Source: Oscillospiraceae bacterium
GTDB lineage: Bacteria > Bacillota > Clostridia > Oscillospirales > Oscillospiraceae
Reading direction: 5' to 3'
DNA: 40,021 nt
NCBI GenBank assembly: GCA_910575695.1
Contig: CAJTGJ010000033.1
Location: 1 to 40,021 of the forward strand
Part shown: positions 6,926 through 15,108 of the stretch, in pieces
How positions within the stretch are numbered: position 1 is the first letter of the stretch
How the letters are laid out: the number at the start of each line of letters is the position of its first letter
Program-made: the position numbers and the translations under genes
The notes under the pieces: generated by a model
Database searches by the model: none
What the model was told of the DNA's origin: nothing
What the model saw: the letters and a program-made list of their open reading frames with translations, nothing else

Positions 6926-9049
6926 ATGAAAGTAATCAAGAGAGACGACTCTATTGTGGAATTTGACCGGGCAAAGATTGTAGCCGCCATCCGGAAAGCC
7001 AACGAAGCGGTGGCCGGGGATTACCGCATTGATGACGCGTCTATTGAAGAAATCGCCGATTCCGTGGCGGGCAAGGGCCGCCAGCGCCTGCTGGTGGAGG
7101 ATATACAGGATATGGTAGAGACCAGGCTGATGGCCGCGGGTAAGTATGAGCTGGCCAAGGCATACATCATCTACCGCTACACCCGGGCGCTGGTGCGCAA
7201 GGCCAACACCACAGACGAGTCCATCCTCTCTCTGATCCGCAACGACAACAAGGAGCTGGCGGAGGAGAACGCCAACAAGAACACCGCCATCGCCTCCACC
7301 CAGCGGGATTACATCGCCGGCGAGGTGAGCCGGGACCTGACCCGGCGCATCCTCCTGCCCGAGCACATCTCCAAGGCCCACGACGAGGGCGTCATCCACT
7401 TCCACGACGCGGACTATTTTGTCCAGCACATTTTCAACTGCTGCCTGGTGAACATCGGGGATATGCTGGACAACGGCACCATGATTAACGGCAAGCTCAT
7501 CGAGTCCCCCAAGAGCTTCCAGGTGGCCTGCACGGTGGTGACCCAGATCATCTCCTGCGTGGCCTCCAACCAGTACGGCGGGCAGTCCGTGGAGATGAGC
7601 CATCTGGGCAAATACCTTCGGCTGACCTATGAGAAGTACGTCCGCCGCACCCGGGAGACTGCCCCCGAGCTGGATGACGCCACGATTGAAAAGCTGGCCC
7701 GGGCCCGCACCCGGGACGAGCTGAAAAGCGGCGTACAGACCATCCAGTACCAGATCAACACCCTGATGACCACCAACGGCCAGTCTCCCTTTGTCACCCT
7801 GTTCCTGGTGCTCCGGGAGGACGACCCCTACATGGAGGAAAACGCCGCGATCATCCGGGAGATTCTGTCCCAGCGGCTGGAGGGCATCAAGAACGAGAAG
7901 GGCGTGTACATCACCCCCGCCTTCCCCAAGCTGGTGTACGTGCTGGACGAGTGCAACAACCTCACCGGCGGCAAGTACGACTATCTCACCGAGCTGGCCG
8001 TCAAATGTTCCGCCAAGCGGATGTATCCCGACTACATCTCTGCCAAGAAGATGCGGGAGCATTACGCGGGCAACATCTTCTCCCCCATGGGATGCCGTTC
8101 CTTCCTGTCCCCCTGGAAGGACGGGGATGGGAACTATAAATTTGAGGGCCGGTTCAACCAGGGCGTGGTGTCCATCAACCTGCCCCAGATCGGCATCCTC
8201 TCCGGCCAGGACGAGGAAAAGTTCTGGCCCCTGCTGGAGGAGCGCCTGGAGCTGTGCTTTGAGGCCCTCATGTGCCGCCACAACGCCCTGAAGGGCATCC
8301 GCTCCGACGTGTCCCCCATCCACTGGCAGTACGGGGCCATCGCCCGTCTGGAGAAGGGGGAGACCATCGACAAGCTGCTGTACGGCGGCTATTCCACCAT
8401 CTCCCTGGGCTACATCGGGCTGTACGAGGTCACCAAGCTGGTGAAGGGCTGCTCCCAGACCGAGCCGGAGGGGGAGGACTTCGCCCTGCGGCTGATGAAC
8501 CATTTGCGGGCCACTACAGACCGGTGGAAGCAGGAGACCAACATCGGCTTCGCCCTGTACGGTACCCCGGCGGAGAGCTTGTGCTACCGCTTCGCCCGCA
8601 TCGACAAGGAGCGGTTCGGGACAATCCCCGATGTAACGGACAAGGGATATTATACCAACAGTTATCACGTGGACGTGCGGGAGGACATCGACGCCTTCGC
8701 CAAGTTCGTGTTTGAGAGCCAGTTTCAGAAGATTTCCAGCGGCGGCTGCATCTCCTACGTGGAGATCCCCAATATGCGCCACAACCTGGAGGCGCTGAAG
8801 GACGTCGTGCGGTTCATCTATGACAACATCCAGTACGCCGAGTTCAACACCAAGAGCGACTACTGCCAGGTGTGCGGCTTCGACGGAGAGATCATTGTCA
8901 ACGAGGACAACGAGTGGGAGTGCCCCTGCTGCCACAACAAGGACCGCGCCAAGATGAACGTGACCCGCCGGACCTGCGGCTATCTGGGGGAAAATTTCTG
9001 GAACGAGGGGAAAACCAAGGAGATCGCGTCCCGGGTTCTTCATCTGTGA
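6926..9049 (+). CDS. nrdD: Anaerobic ribonucleoside-triphosphate reductase NrdD
   Basis: A 707-residue class III ribonucleotide reductase, which makes dNTPs from NTPs by glycyl-radical chemistry without oxygen. Residues 1-90 are the ATP-cone allosteric domain (MKVIKRDDSIVEFDRAKIV). The catalytic barrel includes HFHDADYFVQHIFNC and NLTGG. The C-terminus carries the zinc site CQVCG...CPCC and the radical loop RTCGYLGENFWNEGK, with the radical Gly near residue 685. Length and motifs are complete. A ribosome site (GAAGGGAG) precedes the ATG. Regulation by NrdR is likely from the paired boxes upstream. The activase nrdG is 338 bp downstream with its own promoter possibilities. Confidence 0.98.
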   Translation: MKVIKRDDSIVEFDRAKIVAAIRKANEAVAGDYRIDDASIEEIADSVAGKGRQRLLVEDIQDMVETRLMAAGKYELAKAYIIYRYTRALVRKANTTDESILSLIRNDNKELAEENANKNTAIASTQRDYIAGEVSRDLTRRILLPEHISKAHDEGVIHFHDADYFVQHIFNCCLVNIGDMLDNGTMINGKLIESPKSFQVACTVVTQIISCVASNQYGGQSVEMSHLGKYLRLTYEKYVRRTRETAPELDDATIEKLARARTRDELKSGVQTIQYQINTLMTTNGQSPFVTLFLVLREDDPYMEENAAIIREILSQRLEGIKNEKGVYITPAFPKLVYVLDECNNLTGGKYDYLTELAVKCSAKRMYPDYISAKKMREHYAGNIFSPMGCRSFLSPWKDGDGNYKFEGRFNQGVVSINLPQIGILSGQDEEKFWPLLEERLELCFEALMCRHNALKGIRSDVSPIHWQYGAIARLEKGETIDKLLYGGYSTISLGYIGLYEVTKLVKGCSQTEPEGEDFALRLMNHLRATTDRWKQETNIGFALYGTPAESLCYRFARIDKERFGTIPDVTDKGYYTNSYHVDVREDIDAFAKFVFESQFQKISSGGCISYVEIPNMRHNLEALKDVVRFIYDNIQYAEFNTKSDYCQVCGFDGEIIVNEDNEWECPCCHNKDRAKMNVTRRTCGYLGENFWNEGKTKEIASRVLHL

Positions 9050-9077
9050 TTGGGAAATCAGCATACATAAAAACTTC

Positions 9078-9106
9078 TTGACGGTGTTATCCATTTGTAA
9101 TATAAT
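9078..9106 (+). promoter_or_regulatory. Strong promoter between nrdD and nrdG
   Basis: TTGACG (9078-9083) and a consensus TATAAT (9101-9106) have a 17-bp spacer. It would start a transcript near 9113 that covers the 23-codon frame and continues toward nrdG. Confidence 0.65.
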
Positions 9107-9119
9107 GTAGCGAAAAGGT

Positions 9120-9191
9120 TTGGTAATAAGCAGAGAAAACATATTACTTGGAATCGCTGTAATTTTATCAGGGATTGCATTTATTCTTTAA
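9120..9191 (+). CDS. Possible 23-residue hydrophobic peptide
   Basis: TTG at 9120 opens a frame encoding MVISRENILLGIAVILSGI plus AFIL before a TAA at 9189-9191. The peptide would be one short membrane helix after a charged N-terminus. GAAAAGG lies close upstream, and a near-consensus promoter starts transcription only about 7 nt before the start, so the leader would be very short. Similar tiny membrane peptides are common in Firmicutes. The rest of 9192-9343 is AT-rich, non-coding, and includes CAGATATATTGTGG (about 9232-9245), a partial NrdR-box match. Confidence 0.35.
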   Translation: MVISRENILLGIAVILSGIAFIL

Positions 9192-9343
9192 CTCAAAATG
9201 AGCAATTTTTGTGTTTTGCGCAAAACTCGGCAGATATATTGTGGCTGAATGCTTAACTGCATACCGTATCTAGCGCAGAAAAAATTTGTGCAATTTTTGG
9301 ACTTGTTCATTATCAGGGCATTACGATAATAAGAAATAATGGG

Positions 9344-9374
9344 GGGGCGGCCAGCCGGCCGCCCCTTCTGTCTT
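9344..9374 (+). terminator. GC-rich hairpin before nrdG
   Basis: A 9-bp stem GGGGCGGCC/GGCCGCCCC (9344-9352/9357-9365) with an AGCC loop is followed by TTCTGTCTT, a weak U-tract. It sits 14 bp before the nrdG start, so it may terminate or attenuate upstream transcription, or stabilise the leader. Confidence 0.5.
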
Positions 9375-9387
9375 AAAGGAGATTTGT

Positions 9388-9936
9388 ATGAATTACGCTG
9401 CCATTAAATGGGCCGACGTAGCCAACGGCCCCGGCGTGCGGGTGTCCCTGTTCGTATCGGGCTGCACCCACCGCTGCCCCGGCTGTTTTAACGAGGAGGC
9501 CCAGGACTTCGCCTACGGCCAGCCCTTTACCCAGGCGGAGGAGGACAAGATCGTGGAGGCCCTGGCCCCCGCCCACATCAAGGGCCTGTCCCTGCTGGGC
9601 GGCGAGCCCTTCGAGCCGGATAATCAGCGGGCTCTGCTCCCCCTGCTGAGGCGGGTAAAGGAAGCTTATCCGGAGAAAGAGGTGTGGTGCTATTCCGGCT
9701 ACACCCTGGACGGGGAGCTGTGGCGGGACAGCCGCGCCCGGTGCGAATGCACCGATGAAATGCTGTCCTGCGTTGGCGTTCTGGTGGACGGACCCTTTGT
9801 GCTGGCGCAAAAGGACCTGAACCTGCGCTTCCGGGGTTCGTCCAACCAGCGGATTTTGAATGTCCCCGCCAGCATCAAGGCCCATGCCCCCGTCCTGTGG
9901 GACGGCGACATGACCATCCAATCCATCACTGTATAA
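9388..9936 (+). CDS. nrdG: Anaerobic ribonucleotide reductase activating protein NrdG
   Basis: A 182-residue radical SAM activase that installs the glycyl radical in NrdD. The cluster-binding motif CTHRCPGC (C26, C30, C33) has the C-x3-C-x2-C spacing. The SAM-binding LLGGEPFEP segment follows near residue 70, and the family ending SSNQRILNV then lies before the C-terminus. Length is normal. The ribosome site AAAGGAG precedes the ATG. It follows its substrate gene nrdD and is read together with dut 12 bp downstream. Confidence 0.96.
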   Translation: MNYAAIKWADVANGPGVRVSLFVSGCTHRCPGCFNEEAQDFAYGQPFTQAEEDKIVEALAPAHIKGLSLLGGEPFEPDNQRALLPLLRRVKEAYPEKEVWCYSGYTLDGELWRDSRARCECTDEMLSCVGVLVDGPFVLAQKDLNLRFRGSSNQRILNVPASIKAHAPVLWDGDMTIQSITV

Positions 9937-9948
9937 GGAGGCTTTGCC

Positions 9949-10392
9949 ATGACCACCCCTGTTTCCGTAAAACTGTTAGCCCCCCGGGCCAAGCTGCCCG
10001 CCTATGGTTCCGCAGACGCCGCCGGGGCCGACCTGTACGCCCTCGCCGACGGACCGGTGGAGATCGCCCCCGGCGAATCGGCGCTGATCCGCACCGGGAT
10101 CGCCCTTGCCGTCCCCCGGGGCTATGTGGGGCTGGTGTACGCCCGCTCCGGTATGGCCTGCAAGCATGGGCTGGCCCCTGCCAACAAGGTGGGCGTCATT
10201 GATGCCGACTACCGGGGCGAGGTAATGGTCTGCCTCCACAACCACGGCACACAGCCACAGACTGTGGAGGATGGCGACCGTATCGCACAGCTGGTGGTCG
10301 CGCCGTACCTCACCGCCCAGTTCCAGAGCGTGGACGAGCTGGACGGCACAGAGCGGGGGTGCGGCGGGTTCGGCTCCACCGGACGCAGATGA
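9949..10392 (+). CDS. dut: dUTP diphosphatase
   Basis: A 147-residue trimeric dUTPase that hydrolyses dUTP to dUMP, keeping uracil out of DNA and feeding dTMP synthesis. All five family motifs are visible: AGADLYA, ARSGMA, GVIDADYRGEV, GDRIAQLVV and the P-loop-like RGCGGFGSTGR at the C-terminus. An AAGGAGG ribosome site precedes the ATG. It follows nrdG closely, so the unit couples dNTP production with nucleotide cleaning. Confidence 0.97.
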   Translation: MTTPVSVKLLAPRAKLPAYGSADAAGADLYALADGPVEIAPGESALIRTGIALAVPRGYVGLVYARSGMACKHGLAPANKVGVIDADYRGEVMVCLHNHGTQPQTVEDGDRIAQLVVAPYLTAQFQSVDELDGTERGCGGFGSTGRR

Positions 10393-10410
10393 CAGACAGC
10401 GAGTCTATCC

Positions 10411-10439
10411 TTGACAGCGGGTCCGCTTTCTGTTAAGAT
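10411..10439 (+). promoter_or_regulatory. Promoter of the glycosyltransferase gene
   Basis: TTGACA (10411-10416) and TAAGAT (10434-10439) are separated by 17 bp, 48 bp ahead of the start codon. Confidence 0.55.
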
Positions 10440-10486
10440 GCAGTTTACCATAATTTGGCCCAATCCGGGCCAGTCAGGAGGCTCCT

Positions 10487-11455
10487 ATGCCCGGAAATAC
10501 CTTATACATTGTCGTCCCCTGCTACAACGAGGAGGAGGTCCTGCCCGAGACAGCCCGCCGTCTGGGGGACAAGCTCCGCGCCTTGATTTCCGCCGGGAAA
10601 ATCAGTCCCCAAAGCCGCGTTCTGTTTGTCAACGACGGCTCCAAAGACAGAACCTGGGAGGTAATCCAGGCGCTCCACCGGGAAAACGGTCTGTTCTGCG
10701 GCGCGGATCTGTCCCGGAACCGGGGGCACCAGAACGCCCTGCTGGCGGGGCTGATGACCGCCCGGGAACGGGCGGACATGGTGGTGTCCATGGACGCCGA
10801 TCTCCAGGATGATGTGGACGCCGTGGATGCCATGGTGGACAAGTATCTGGACGGGGTGGACATCGTGTACGGTGTGCGCTCCTCCCGGAAAACGGACACC
10901 TTTTTCAAGCGCACCACCGCCGAGGCGTTCTACCGCATGATGGATCTGCTGGGGGCGGAGACGGTGTTCAACCACGCCGACTACCGCCTGATGTCCAAAC
11001 GGGCCCTGGACGGGCTGGCCCAGTTCACCGAGGTCAATCTTTTTCTCCGGGGGATCGTGCCCATGATCGGCTACCGCACTGACACCGTGGAGTACGAGCG
11101 GGGGGAGCGGTTTGCCGGGGAGAGCAAGTACCCGCTGAAGAAGATGCTGGGATTTGCCCTGGAGGGGGTCACGTCCCTGTCCGTCAAGCCCCTGCGGATG
11201 ATCACCGGGCTGGGCTTTCTCGTGTTTTTCGTGTCGCTGGCGATGATCGTATATAACGTTGTGCGCTGGGCCACGGGGAACACGGTCACCGGATGGGCCA
11301 GCCTGGCCTGTTCGGTGTGGCTCATCGGCGGGCTGATCCTGCTGGCCCTGGGCATCATCGGGGAATATGTGGGCAAGCTTTATATGGAGAGCAAGGGCAG
11401 GCCCCGCTTCCTCATCCGGGAGGTGCTGGAGGAGGAAACCGGCGAAAAATCTTGA
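10487..11455 (+). CDS. GT2-family membrane glycosyltransferase (GtrB/DPM-like)
   Basis: A 322-residue GT-A fold enzyme expected to transfer a sugar from a nucleotide donor to a polyprenyl phosphate at the cytoplasmic face. The N-terminal segment IVVPCYNEEEVLPETARRL, the donor/metal motif MDADLQDD (residues about 103-110) and FKRTTAEAFYRMM with NHADYRLM are those of the GtrB/DPM1-like branch. Two C-terminal membrane helices (about 235-257 and 270-293) match the usual topology. AGGAGG lies upstream of the ATG. No flippase or acceptor-modifying gene is adjacent, so the final glycan is not known. Confidence 0.92.
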   Translation: MPGNTLYIVVPCYNEEEVLPETARRLGDKLRALISAGKISPQSRVLFVNDGSKDRTWEVIQALHRENGLFCGADLSRNRGHQNALLAGLMTARERADMVVSMDADLQDDVDAVDAMVDKYLDGVDIVYGVRSSRKTDTFFKRTTAEAFYRMMDLLGAETVFNHADYRLMSKRALDGLAQFTEVNLFLRGIVPMIGYRTDTVEYERGERFAGESKYPLKKMLGFALEGVTSLSVKPLRMITGLGFLVFFVSLAMIVYNVVRWATGNTVTGWASLACSVWLIGGLILLALGIIGEYVGKLYMESKGRPRFLIREVLEEETGEKS

Positions 11456-11493
11456 CAAAGTGTTAAACCTTTATAAATATTGGGAAAATACCC

Positions 11494-11522
11494 TTGCAAT
11501 TCCGGGCGGCATATCCTAAAAT
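11494..11522 (+). promoter_or_regulatory. Promoter of the helical-repeat protein gene
   Basis: TTGCAA (11494-11499) and TAAAAT (11517-11522) have a 17-bp spacer. The leader of about 70 nt contains a GC-rich segment (CGGCGCCGGGCAGCGCCGC). Confidence 0.5.
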
Positions 11523-11597
11523 AACATACGTGGAAATAAAGCGGCGCCGGGCAGCGCCGCTGGGCGGCCCACACCAATATGACAGGAGGAATTTAAC

Positions 11598-12041
11598 ATG
11601 AGCATTGATTATGAGAGCCTGAAGGACAAGGCTGTGGTTCTCGCCCAATCCGGCGTGAACAAGGCCAAGGAGCTGACTGACACCGGGATTGCCAAGGCCA
11701 AGGATCTGGCGGATACCGCTGCGGTCAAGGCCAAGGAACTGTCCGAGATCGGCAAGCTGAAGGTGCAGAACTCCACCGAGCAGGAGGCCATCCGCAAGGC
11801 CTACTCCGACCTGGGCAAGCTGTACTATGCCGAGCGGGGCTCCGCCCCCGAGGCGGCCTATGCCGACCTGTGCCAGCGCATCACTGATGCCCTGGCCCGC
11901 ATCTCCTACAACAACGAGCGTATCGCCGACATCAAGGCGGCGGGCCAGATCGCTGACGACGAGGCGGCGGGTGCCGAGGAGCCTGTTGACGCCGAGGTGG
12001 AAGGCGAGGAGCCTGCTGAGGAAGACAAGCCCGAGGAATAA
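11598..12041 (+). CDS. Ala/Lys-rich helical-repeat protein with acidic tail
   Basis: A 147-residue soluble protein. Residues 8-55 hold about four imperfect 11-residue repeats of the form VNKAKELTDTG / IAKAKDLADTA / VKAKELSEIG, predicting an amphipathic helix like apolipoprotein or LEA proteins. Residues 60-110 (EAIRKAYSDLGKLYYAE) look like a short conserved domain seen after zinc ribbons in many Clostridia. The last 30 residues are almost all Glu, Ala, Asp and Pro. No signal peptide. The ribosome site AGGAGG and a separate promoter mark it as a monocistronic gene. The function is unknown; lipid or surface association is a guess from the repeats. Confidence 0.85.
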   Translation: MSIDYESLKDKAVVLAQSGVNKAKELTDTGIAKAKDLADTAAVKAKELSEIGKLKVQNSTEQEAIRKAYSDLGKLYYAERGSAPEAAYADLCQRITDALARISYNNERIADIKAAGQIADDEAAGAEEPVDAEVEGEEPAEEDKPEE

Positions 12042-12092
12042 CAAACTCCGCAGTCCTCTGCAACCTCCAATAAAAACGGATAATAGACAAAA

Positions 12093-12128
12093 GCCCCCCT
12101 GTGTAGGATAAGAACTACATAGGGGGGC
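12093..12128 (+). terminator. Hairpin after the helical-repeat gene
   Basis: A 14-bp stem with one G-U pair (12093-12106/12115-12128) and an 8-nt loop lies 50 bp after the stop codon. It lacks a clean U-tract, so it may be a terminator or mRNA-stabilising structure. Confidence 0.55.
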
Positions 12129-12166
12129 GTCATATACAGGAGCTATTACCGGAACGAAAGGGAACG

Positions 12167-12367
12167 GTGTCAGGAGGAGGAAGCCAACAGCGAAATACGG
12201 CAGCTTATCACACAGTCCCCCAGGATTTCAAGGGCGGCGCGATCTGGAATGCAGTAACGGACATCCATGGTGCGCTCCAGGCCGTCGGCTGCGCCCTGCA
12301 GGTGCTGTTCTTCGTGGTAGGCGTGGCAAAAACCTGTGCGAATTTCTCAGATGTAAAACTTTTTTAG
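12167..12367 (+). pseudogene. Small remnant resembling a conjugation membrane protein (VirB6/TrbL-like)
   Basis: The frame contains GAIWNAVTDIHGALQAVG followed by a hydrophobic stretch (ALQVLFFVVGVAKTCANFSDVK). This resembles the N-terminal part of the VirB6/TrbL-like membrane proteins in Firmicute integrative elements, where a short amphipathic segment leads into ILFF--G--KT---F. The frame ends at 12367, right before a terminator, and no other transfer gene is adjacent. It is probably a leftover of an earlier element. The first 18 residues are not family-like. Confidence 0.4.
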
Positions 12368-12387
12368 AGAATATAAACTGAAACCAG

Positions 12388-12428
12388 GCGCTTGCCTCTG
12401 GCCATTGGGCCACGGGCAGGTGCTTTTT
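12388..12428 (+). terminator. Intrinsic terminator
   Basis: GCGCTTGCC...TGGCC and GGCCA...GGGCAGGTGC pair through an imperfect long stem (12388-12423), followed by TTTTT (12424-12428). Confidence 0.55.
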
Positions 12429-12765
12429 CTACATCCTCTGGATATTTTGCGGAGTAGACTTTCAAAATCAGCCATTCGTGAGTAAACAGGTGGAACAACA
12501 TTCTTCTTTTGAAAACTGAATAGCGGCCGTCAGAGAGATACCTGCCGCAATAGATAGTGTGCCATGACATGAGCGTACCTGCTGCTTGATTCAGGGAAGA
12601 TCAGCTTTACCCGGAATTTATCCCGCATAATGACTTGATGGACTGCGAACTAACCGTAAAGGACGTTTTGAACGGCCCCGGCTGCGTTTCACCGCGCCGC
12701 CGGGGCCGCTCCTGCTTTGTGCGGGGCTGTCCGCCGTAAAGTCACAAAGACGGGCCGGTTACCTC
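12429..12765. other. Gene-free stretch with one GC-rich palindrome
   Basis: I see no supported gene here. A 10-bp inverted repeat CGGCCCCGGC/GCCGGGGCCG (12673-12682/12699-12708) is the only clear structure, and it lacks a U-tract on either side. Composition is mixed, lower in GC up to about 12660 and higher after it, which fits degraded element DNA joined to chromosome. Confidence 0.5.
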
Positions 12766-12794
12766 TTGCGGCGGCGAACATGAAGGAGTATAAT
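12766..12794 (+). promoter_or_regulatory. Promoter of the fapA-cheX-cheY unit
   Basis: TTGCGG (12766-12771) and a consensus TATAAT (12789-12794) are 17 bp apart. The fapA-like start is 36 bp after the -10. Confidence 0.6.
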
Positions 12795-12829
12795 ATAGTC
12801 AAAATAGGATTGGGAAAGGGGGCGTCCAT

Positions 12830-14566
12830 ATGACAGAAAAAAATCCGTTGCTGTCCTGGTTGTTTGGCCACAAAAGAGAGGAAAACCCCCAGGAGGAGCA
12901 GGGGCCTGTCCAGCTCCGGGAAGAGCCGGCCCGGGCCGCGCCGGATGCCGGGCAGGAGATGGGGGACCCCTTCCAGCTCACGCTGCCCAGGGACCACGCG
13001 GTATACCGTCTGCTGCGGCTGTGGCAGGATGAGGCGGGGAGACAGCCCTCCCCGCGCTTCAGCCTGAGAGGGCCGGAGGACAACGGGGAGGCGGTGGGCG
13101 CCGCCCAGGCCAAGCAGGAGCTGGCACGGCTCCTGCTGACGGTAAACGCCTCCGCCAACCAGCGGCTGGGTAAGGCCGTCCCCGGGAAAAATGAAAAAGC
13201 GGGGGAAGATCCGCCTGCGCCCCCGAAGCTGGACGCCTGCGCGGTGGCGGTGGTGTCCGCCTCCCGGCTGGCGGCGTGGGTGTTTGCCTATCCGCCGGTG
13301 GGCGGCGGGAAGGGGCTGAGCCGGGAGATGCTGTCCCAGGCCCTGCGGGAAAAACAGGTGATCCACGGCGTGGATGAGGCCCTGCTGGAGGCCATCCCCG
13401 GCCGTCCGGACCGGTATTTTTCCCTGTTCCTGGCTGCCCAGGGCCAGCCCGCGGTCCACGGCAAGGACGGCCGCATCGTGGATATGTTCAAGCGCAGGCC
13501 GGAGCGGGAGCTGGCGGTGGATGAATACAACCGGGTGGATTACGCCTCGATCAGCTTCATCCAGAACGCGGAGGAGGGGGACGTCATCTGCCGCATCATC
13601 GCACCCACCCGGGGCGAAATGGGCCGGACGGTGCTGGGCCAGGAGCTCCCCGCCCGGGACGGCAGGCCCGCTGCCCCGCCCAAGGGGCGCAACACCGTCC
13701 TCAATGAGGCGGGGGACGCCCTGGTGGCAGCCAAGACGGGCCACGTGGAGTTCAACGGCCGCACCTTCCAGGTGAAGCCTGTGATGGAGATCGACGGCAA
13801 CGTGGATTACTCCACCGGACACATCAATTTTCTGGGGGATGTCCATGTCCACGGCGACGTCTGCACCGGGTTTACCGTCCGCGCCATGGGGAATATCACC
13901 ATAGACGGCGTGGTGGAGGCGGCGACAGTGGAGGCCGGCGGCGACCTCGTCATGGTGAAGGGCGCCCAGGGGGACAACCGGGCGGTGCTCCGGGCCAGTC
14001 ACAGCATTTTCGCAAAGTATCTGGAGAATTGCTGTGTCTACGCCATGGAGGACCTTCACGCCGACTGCATCATCAGCTGTGACGTGTACTGCGACGGGCT
14101 GGTGGAGGTGCTCTCCGGCCGTGGCACCATCATCGGGGGCAGCATCCGGGCCGCCCATGAGGTGAACGCCAGCGTATTGGGCGCACGGTCTGAGACCCGC
14201 ACCGACGTGGTGCTGGGGGGCCTGCCCTGCCAGGAGTTCGACCACGAGGTGCTGGTCAGGGAGATTACCGGCCTGGAGGAGGAGCTGGAGAAAATGGAGC
14301 TCCAGCCCGACAGCCCCACAAAATTTTCCCGTGCGGGCAAGCTGCGGATGCAGCTGTCGCTGAATAAGAGCAAGCTGGAGCAGTTCGACCGGGACCTGGA
14401 GGAGCTGCGGGAGGAGGAGCAGGAGGCGCCTGGTGTGCACCGCCTGACCTGCTCGGTGGCCTATCCCGGGGCATCGGTGCGCATCGGCCCGGCGTTTTAC
14501 CGGTTCCAGCAGGAGACGCGTCCCGTTGCAGCCAGTCTGGTGGACGGCGAGATCTGTGTTGTTTGA
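12830..14566 (+). CDS. FapA/DUF342-family polymer-forming protein
   Basis: A 578-residue protein. After a divergent N-terminus (about 1-180) comes the FapA domain: YASISFIQNAEEGDVICRI near 240, then a beta-helix region VDYSTGHINFLGDVHVHGDV...VRAMGNITIDGVVEAATVEAGGDLVM. A C-terminal coiled coil (ITGLEEELEKMELQ, then LSLNKSKLEQFDRDLEELREEEQE) closes it. FapA proteins are named for flagellar assembly, but many occur in organisms or operons without flagellar genes and build filament-like beta-helices. Here it is followed by CheX- and CheY-like genes, suggesting a signalling or localisation role. GGGAAAGGGGG lies upstream of the ATG. Confidence 0.9.
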   Translation: MTEKNPLLSWLFGHKREENPQEEQGPVQLREEPARAAPDAGQEMGDPFQLTLPRDHAVYRLLRLWQDEAGRQPSPRFSLRGPEDNGEAVGAAQAKQELARLLLTVNASANQRLGKAVPGKNEKAGEDPPAPPKLDACAVAVVSASRLAAWVFAYPPVGGGKGLSREMLSQALREKQVIHGVDEALLEAIPGRPDRYFSLFLAAQGQPAVHGKDGRIVDMFKRRPERELAVDEYNRVDYASISFIQNAEEGDVICRIIAPTRGEMGRTVLGQELPARDGRPAAPPKGRNTVLNEAGDALVAAKTGHVEFNGRTFQVKPVMEIDGNVDYSTGHINFLGDVHVHGDVCTGFTVRAMGNITIDGVVEAATVEAGGDLVMVKGAQGDNRAVLRASHSIFAKYLENCCVYAMEDLHADCIISCDVYCDGLVEVLSGRGTIIGGSIRAAHEVNASVLGARSETRTDVVLGGLPCQEFDHEVLVREITGLEEELEKMELQPDSPTKFSRAGKLRMQLSLNKSKLEQFDRDLEELREEEQEAPGVHRLTCSVAYPGASVRIGPAFYRFQQETRPVAASLVDGEICVV

Positions 14567-14586
14567 TACGGAAAGGAAGTGAAGCT

Positions 14587-15081
14587 GTGGATAAAGCCAT
14601 TCCGGAGGAGAAATTGAGAGAGGGCCTTGATCAGATCATTCGAGAGGTGACGGAGGCTTCCACGGGCATCGCGCTGACCCGGGGAGACGCGGAGCCGGGT
14701 GAGAACATCTGCACGGTACATATCGGCTTCCGCAGGGGCTTCCACTCAAGCCTGTCCCTGCGGGCGGATTCCGCGTTGTTCGCCCGGCTGGCGCAGTCCA
14801 TGCTAAGTGTGGAGCAGACCACCGCTCAGGATCTGGAAGATGTGGCCAAGGAATATTTCAATGTGCTGTGCGGGCACATCGCCGCCGCGCTGTACAAGAC
14901 GACCCATGTTTCCGCCCGGTTCAGCGTACCCTCCTTCCACTGGGGGAGGTACAGTCCGGCGGGCCATAAAGAGCAGTTTGTAATCCGCTATTCCAGCGGC
15001 AGAAATGAGGCCGCTGAGCTGGTCCACCACGTCCCGGCCCATCCGGACGGGGACGGCTGGACACAATCTCATTCAAACTAA
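14587..15081 (+). CDS. CheX-like phosphatase domain protein
   Basis: A 164-residue protein. Residues about 45-115 match the CheC/CheX fold: a beta-hairpin (TVHIGFRRGFHSSLSL), then the signature helix DVAKEYFNVLCGHIAAAL. That helix has the E-x2-N pair (EYFN) which in CheX dephosphorylates CheY-P. The usual second E-x2-N helix is not obvious, as in CheX. The GTG at 14587 follows GGAAAGGAAG and is preferred to a TTG at 14563 that overlaps the upstream stop. The next gene is a lone CheY, its probable substrate. Confidence 0.75.
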   Translation: MDKAIPEEKLREGLDQIIREVTEASTGIALTRGDAEPGENICTVHIGFRRGFHSSLSLRADSALFARLAQSMLSVEQTTAQDLEDVAKEYFNVLCGHIAAALYKTTHVSARFSVPSFHWGRYSPAGHKEQFVIRYSSGRNEAAELVHHVPAHPDGDGWTQSHSN

Positions 15082-15108
15082 TTTGGACAAAAGGAAGGAT
15101 GTTAAATC

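Noticed and set aside
6920..9142. Long minus-strand open frame across nrdD
   Set aside because: It is the mirror frame of a GC-rich gene. Its composition is Val/Gly/His/Leu-rich without any domain, while nrdD on the plus strand is certain.
9228..9246. Second NrdR site before nrdG
   Set aside because: Only one half (ATATATTGTGG) fits the consensus and no partner box lies at a regular spacing, so I mention it in the text but do not list it as a site.
12364..12570. Minus-strand frame of 68 codons
   Set aside because: No ribosome site, overlaps a terminator and has no recognisable pattern.
12689..14440. Minus-strand open frame opposite the FapA-like gene
   Set aside because: No family resemblance and no ribosome site. 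It is explained by codon bias of the real gene.
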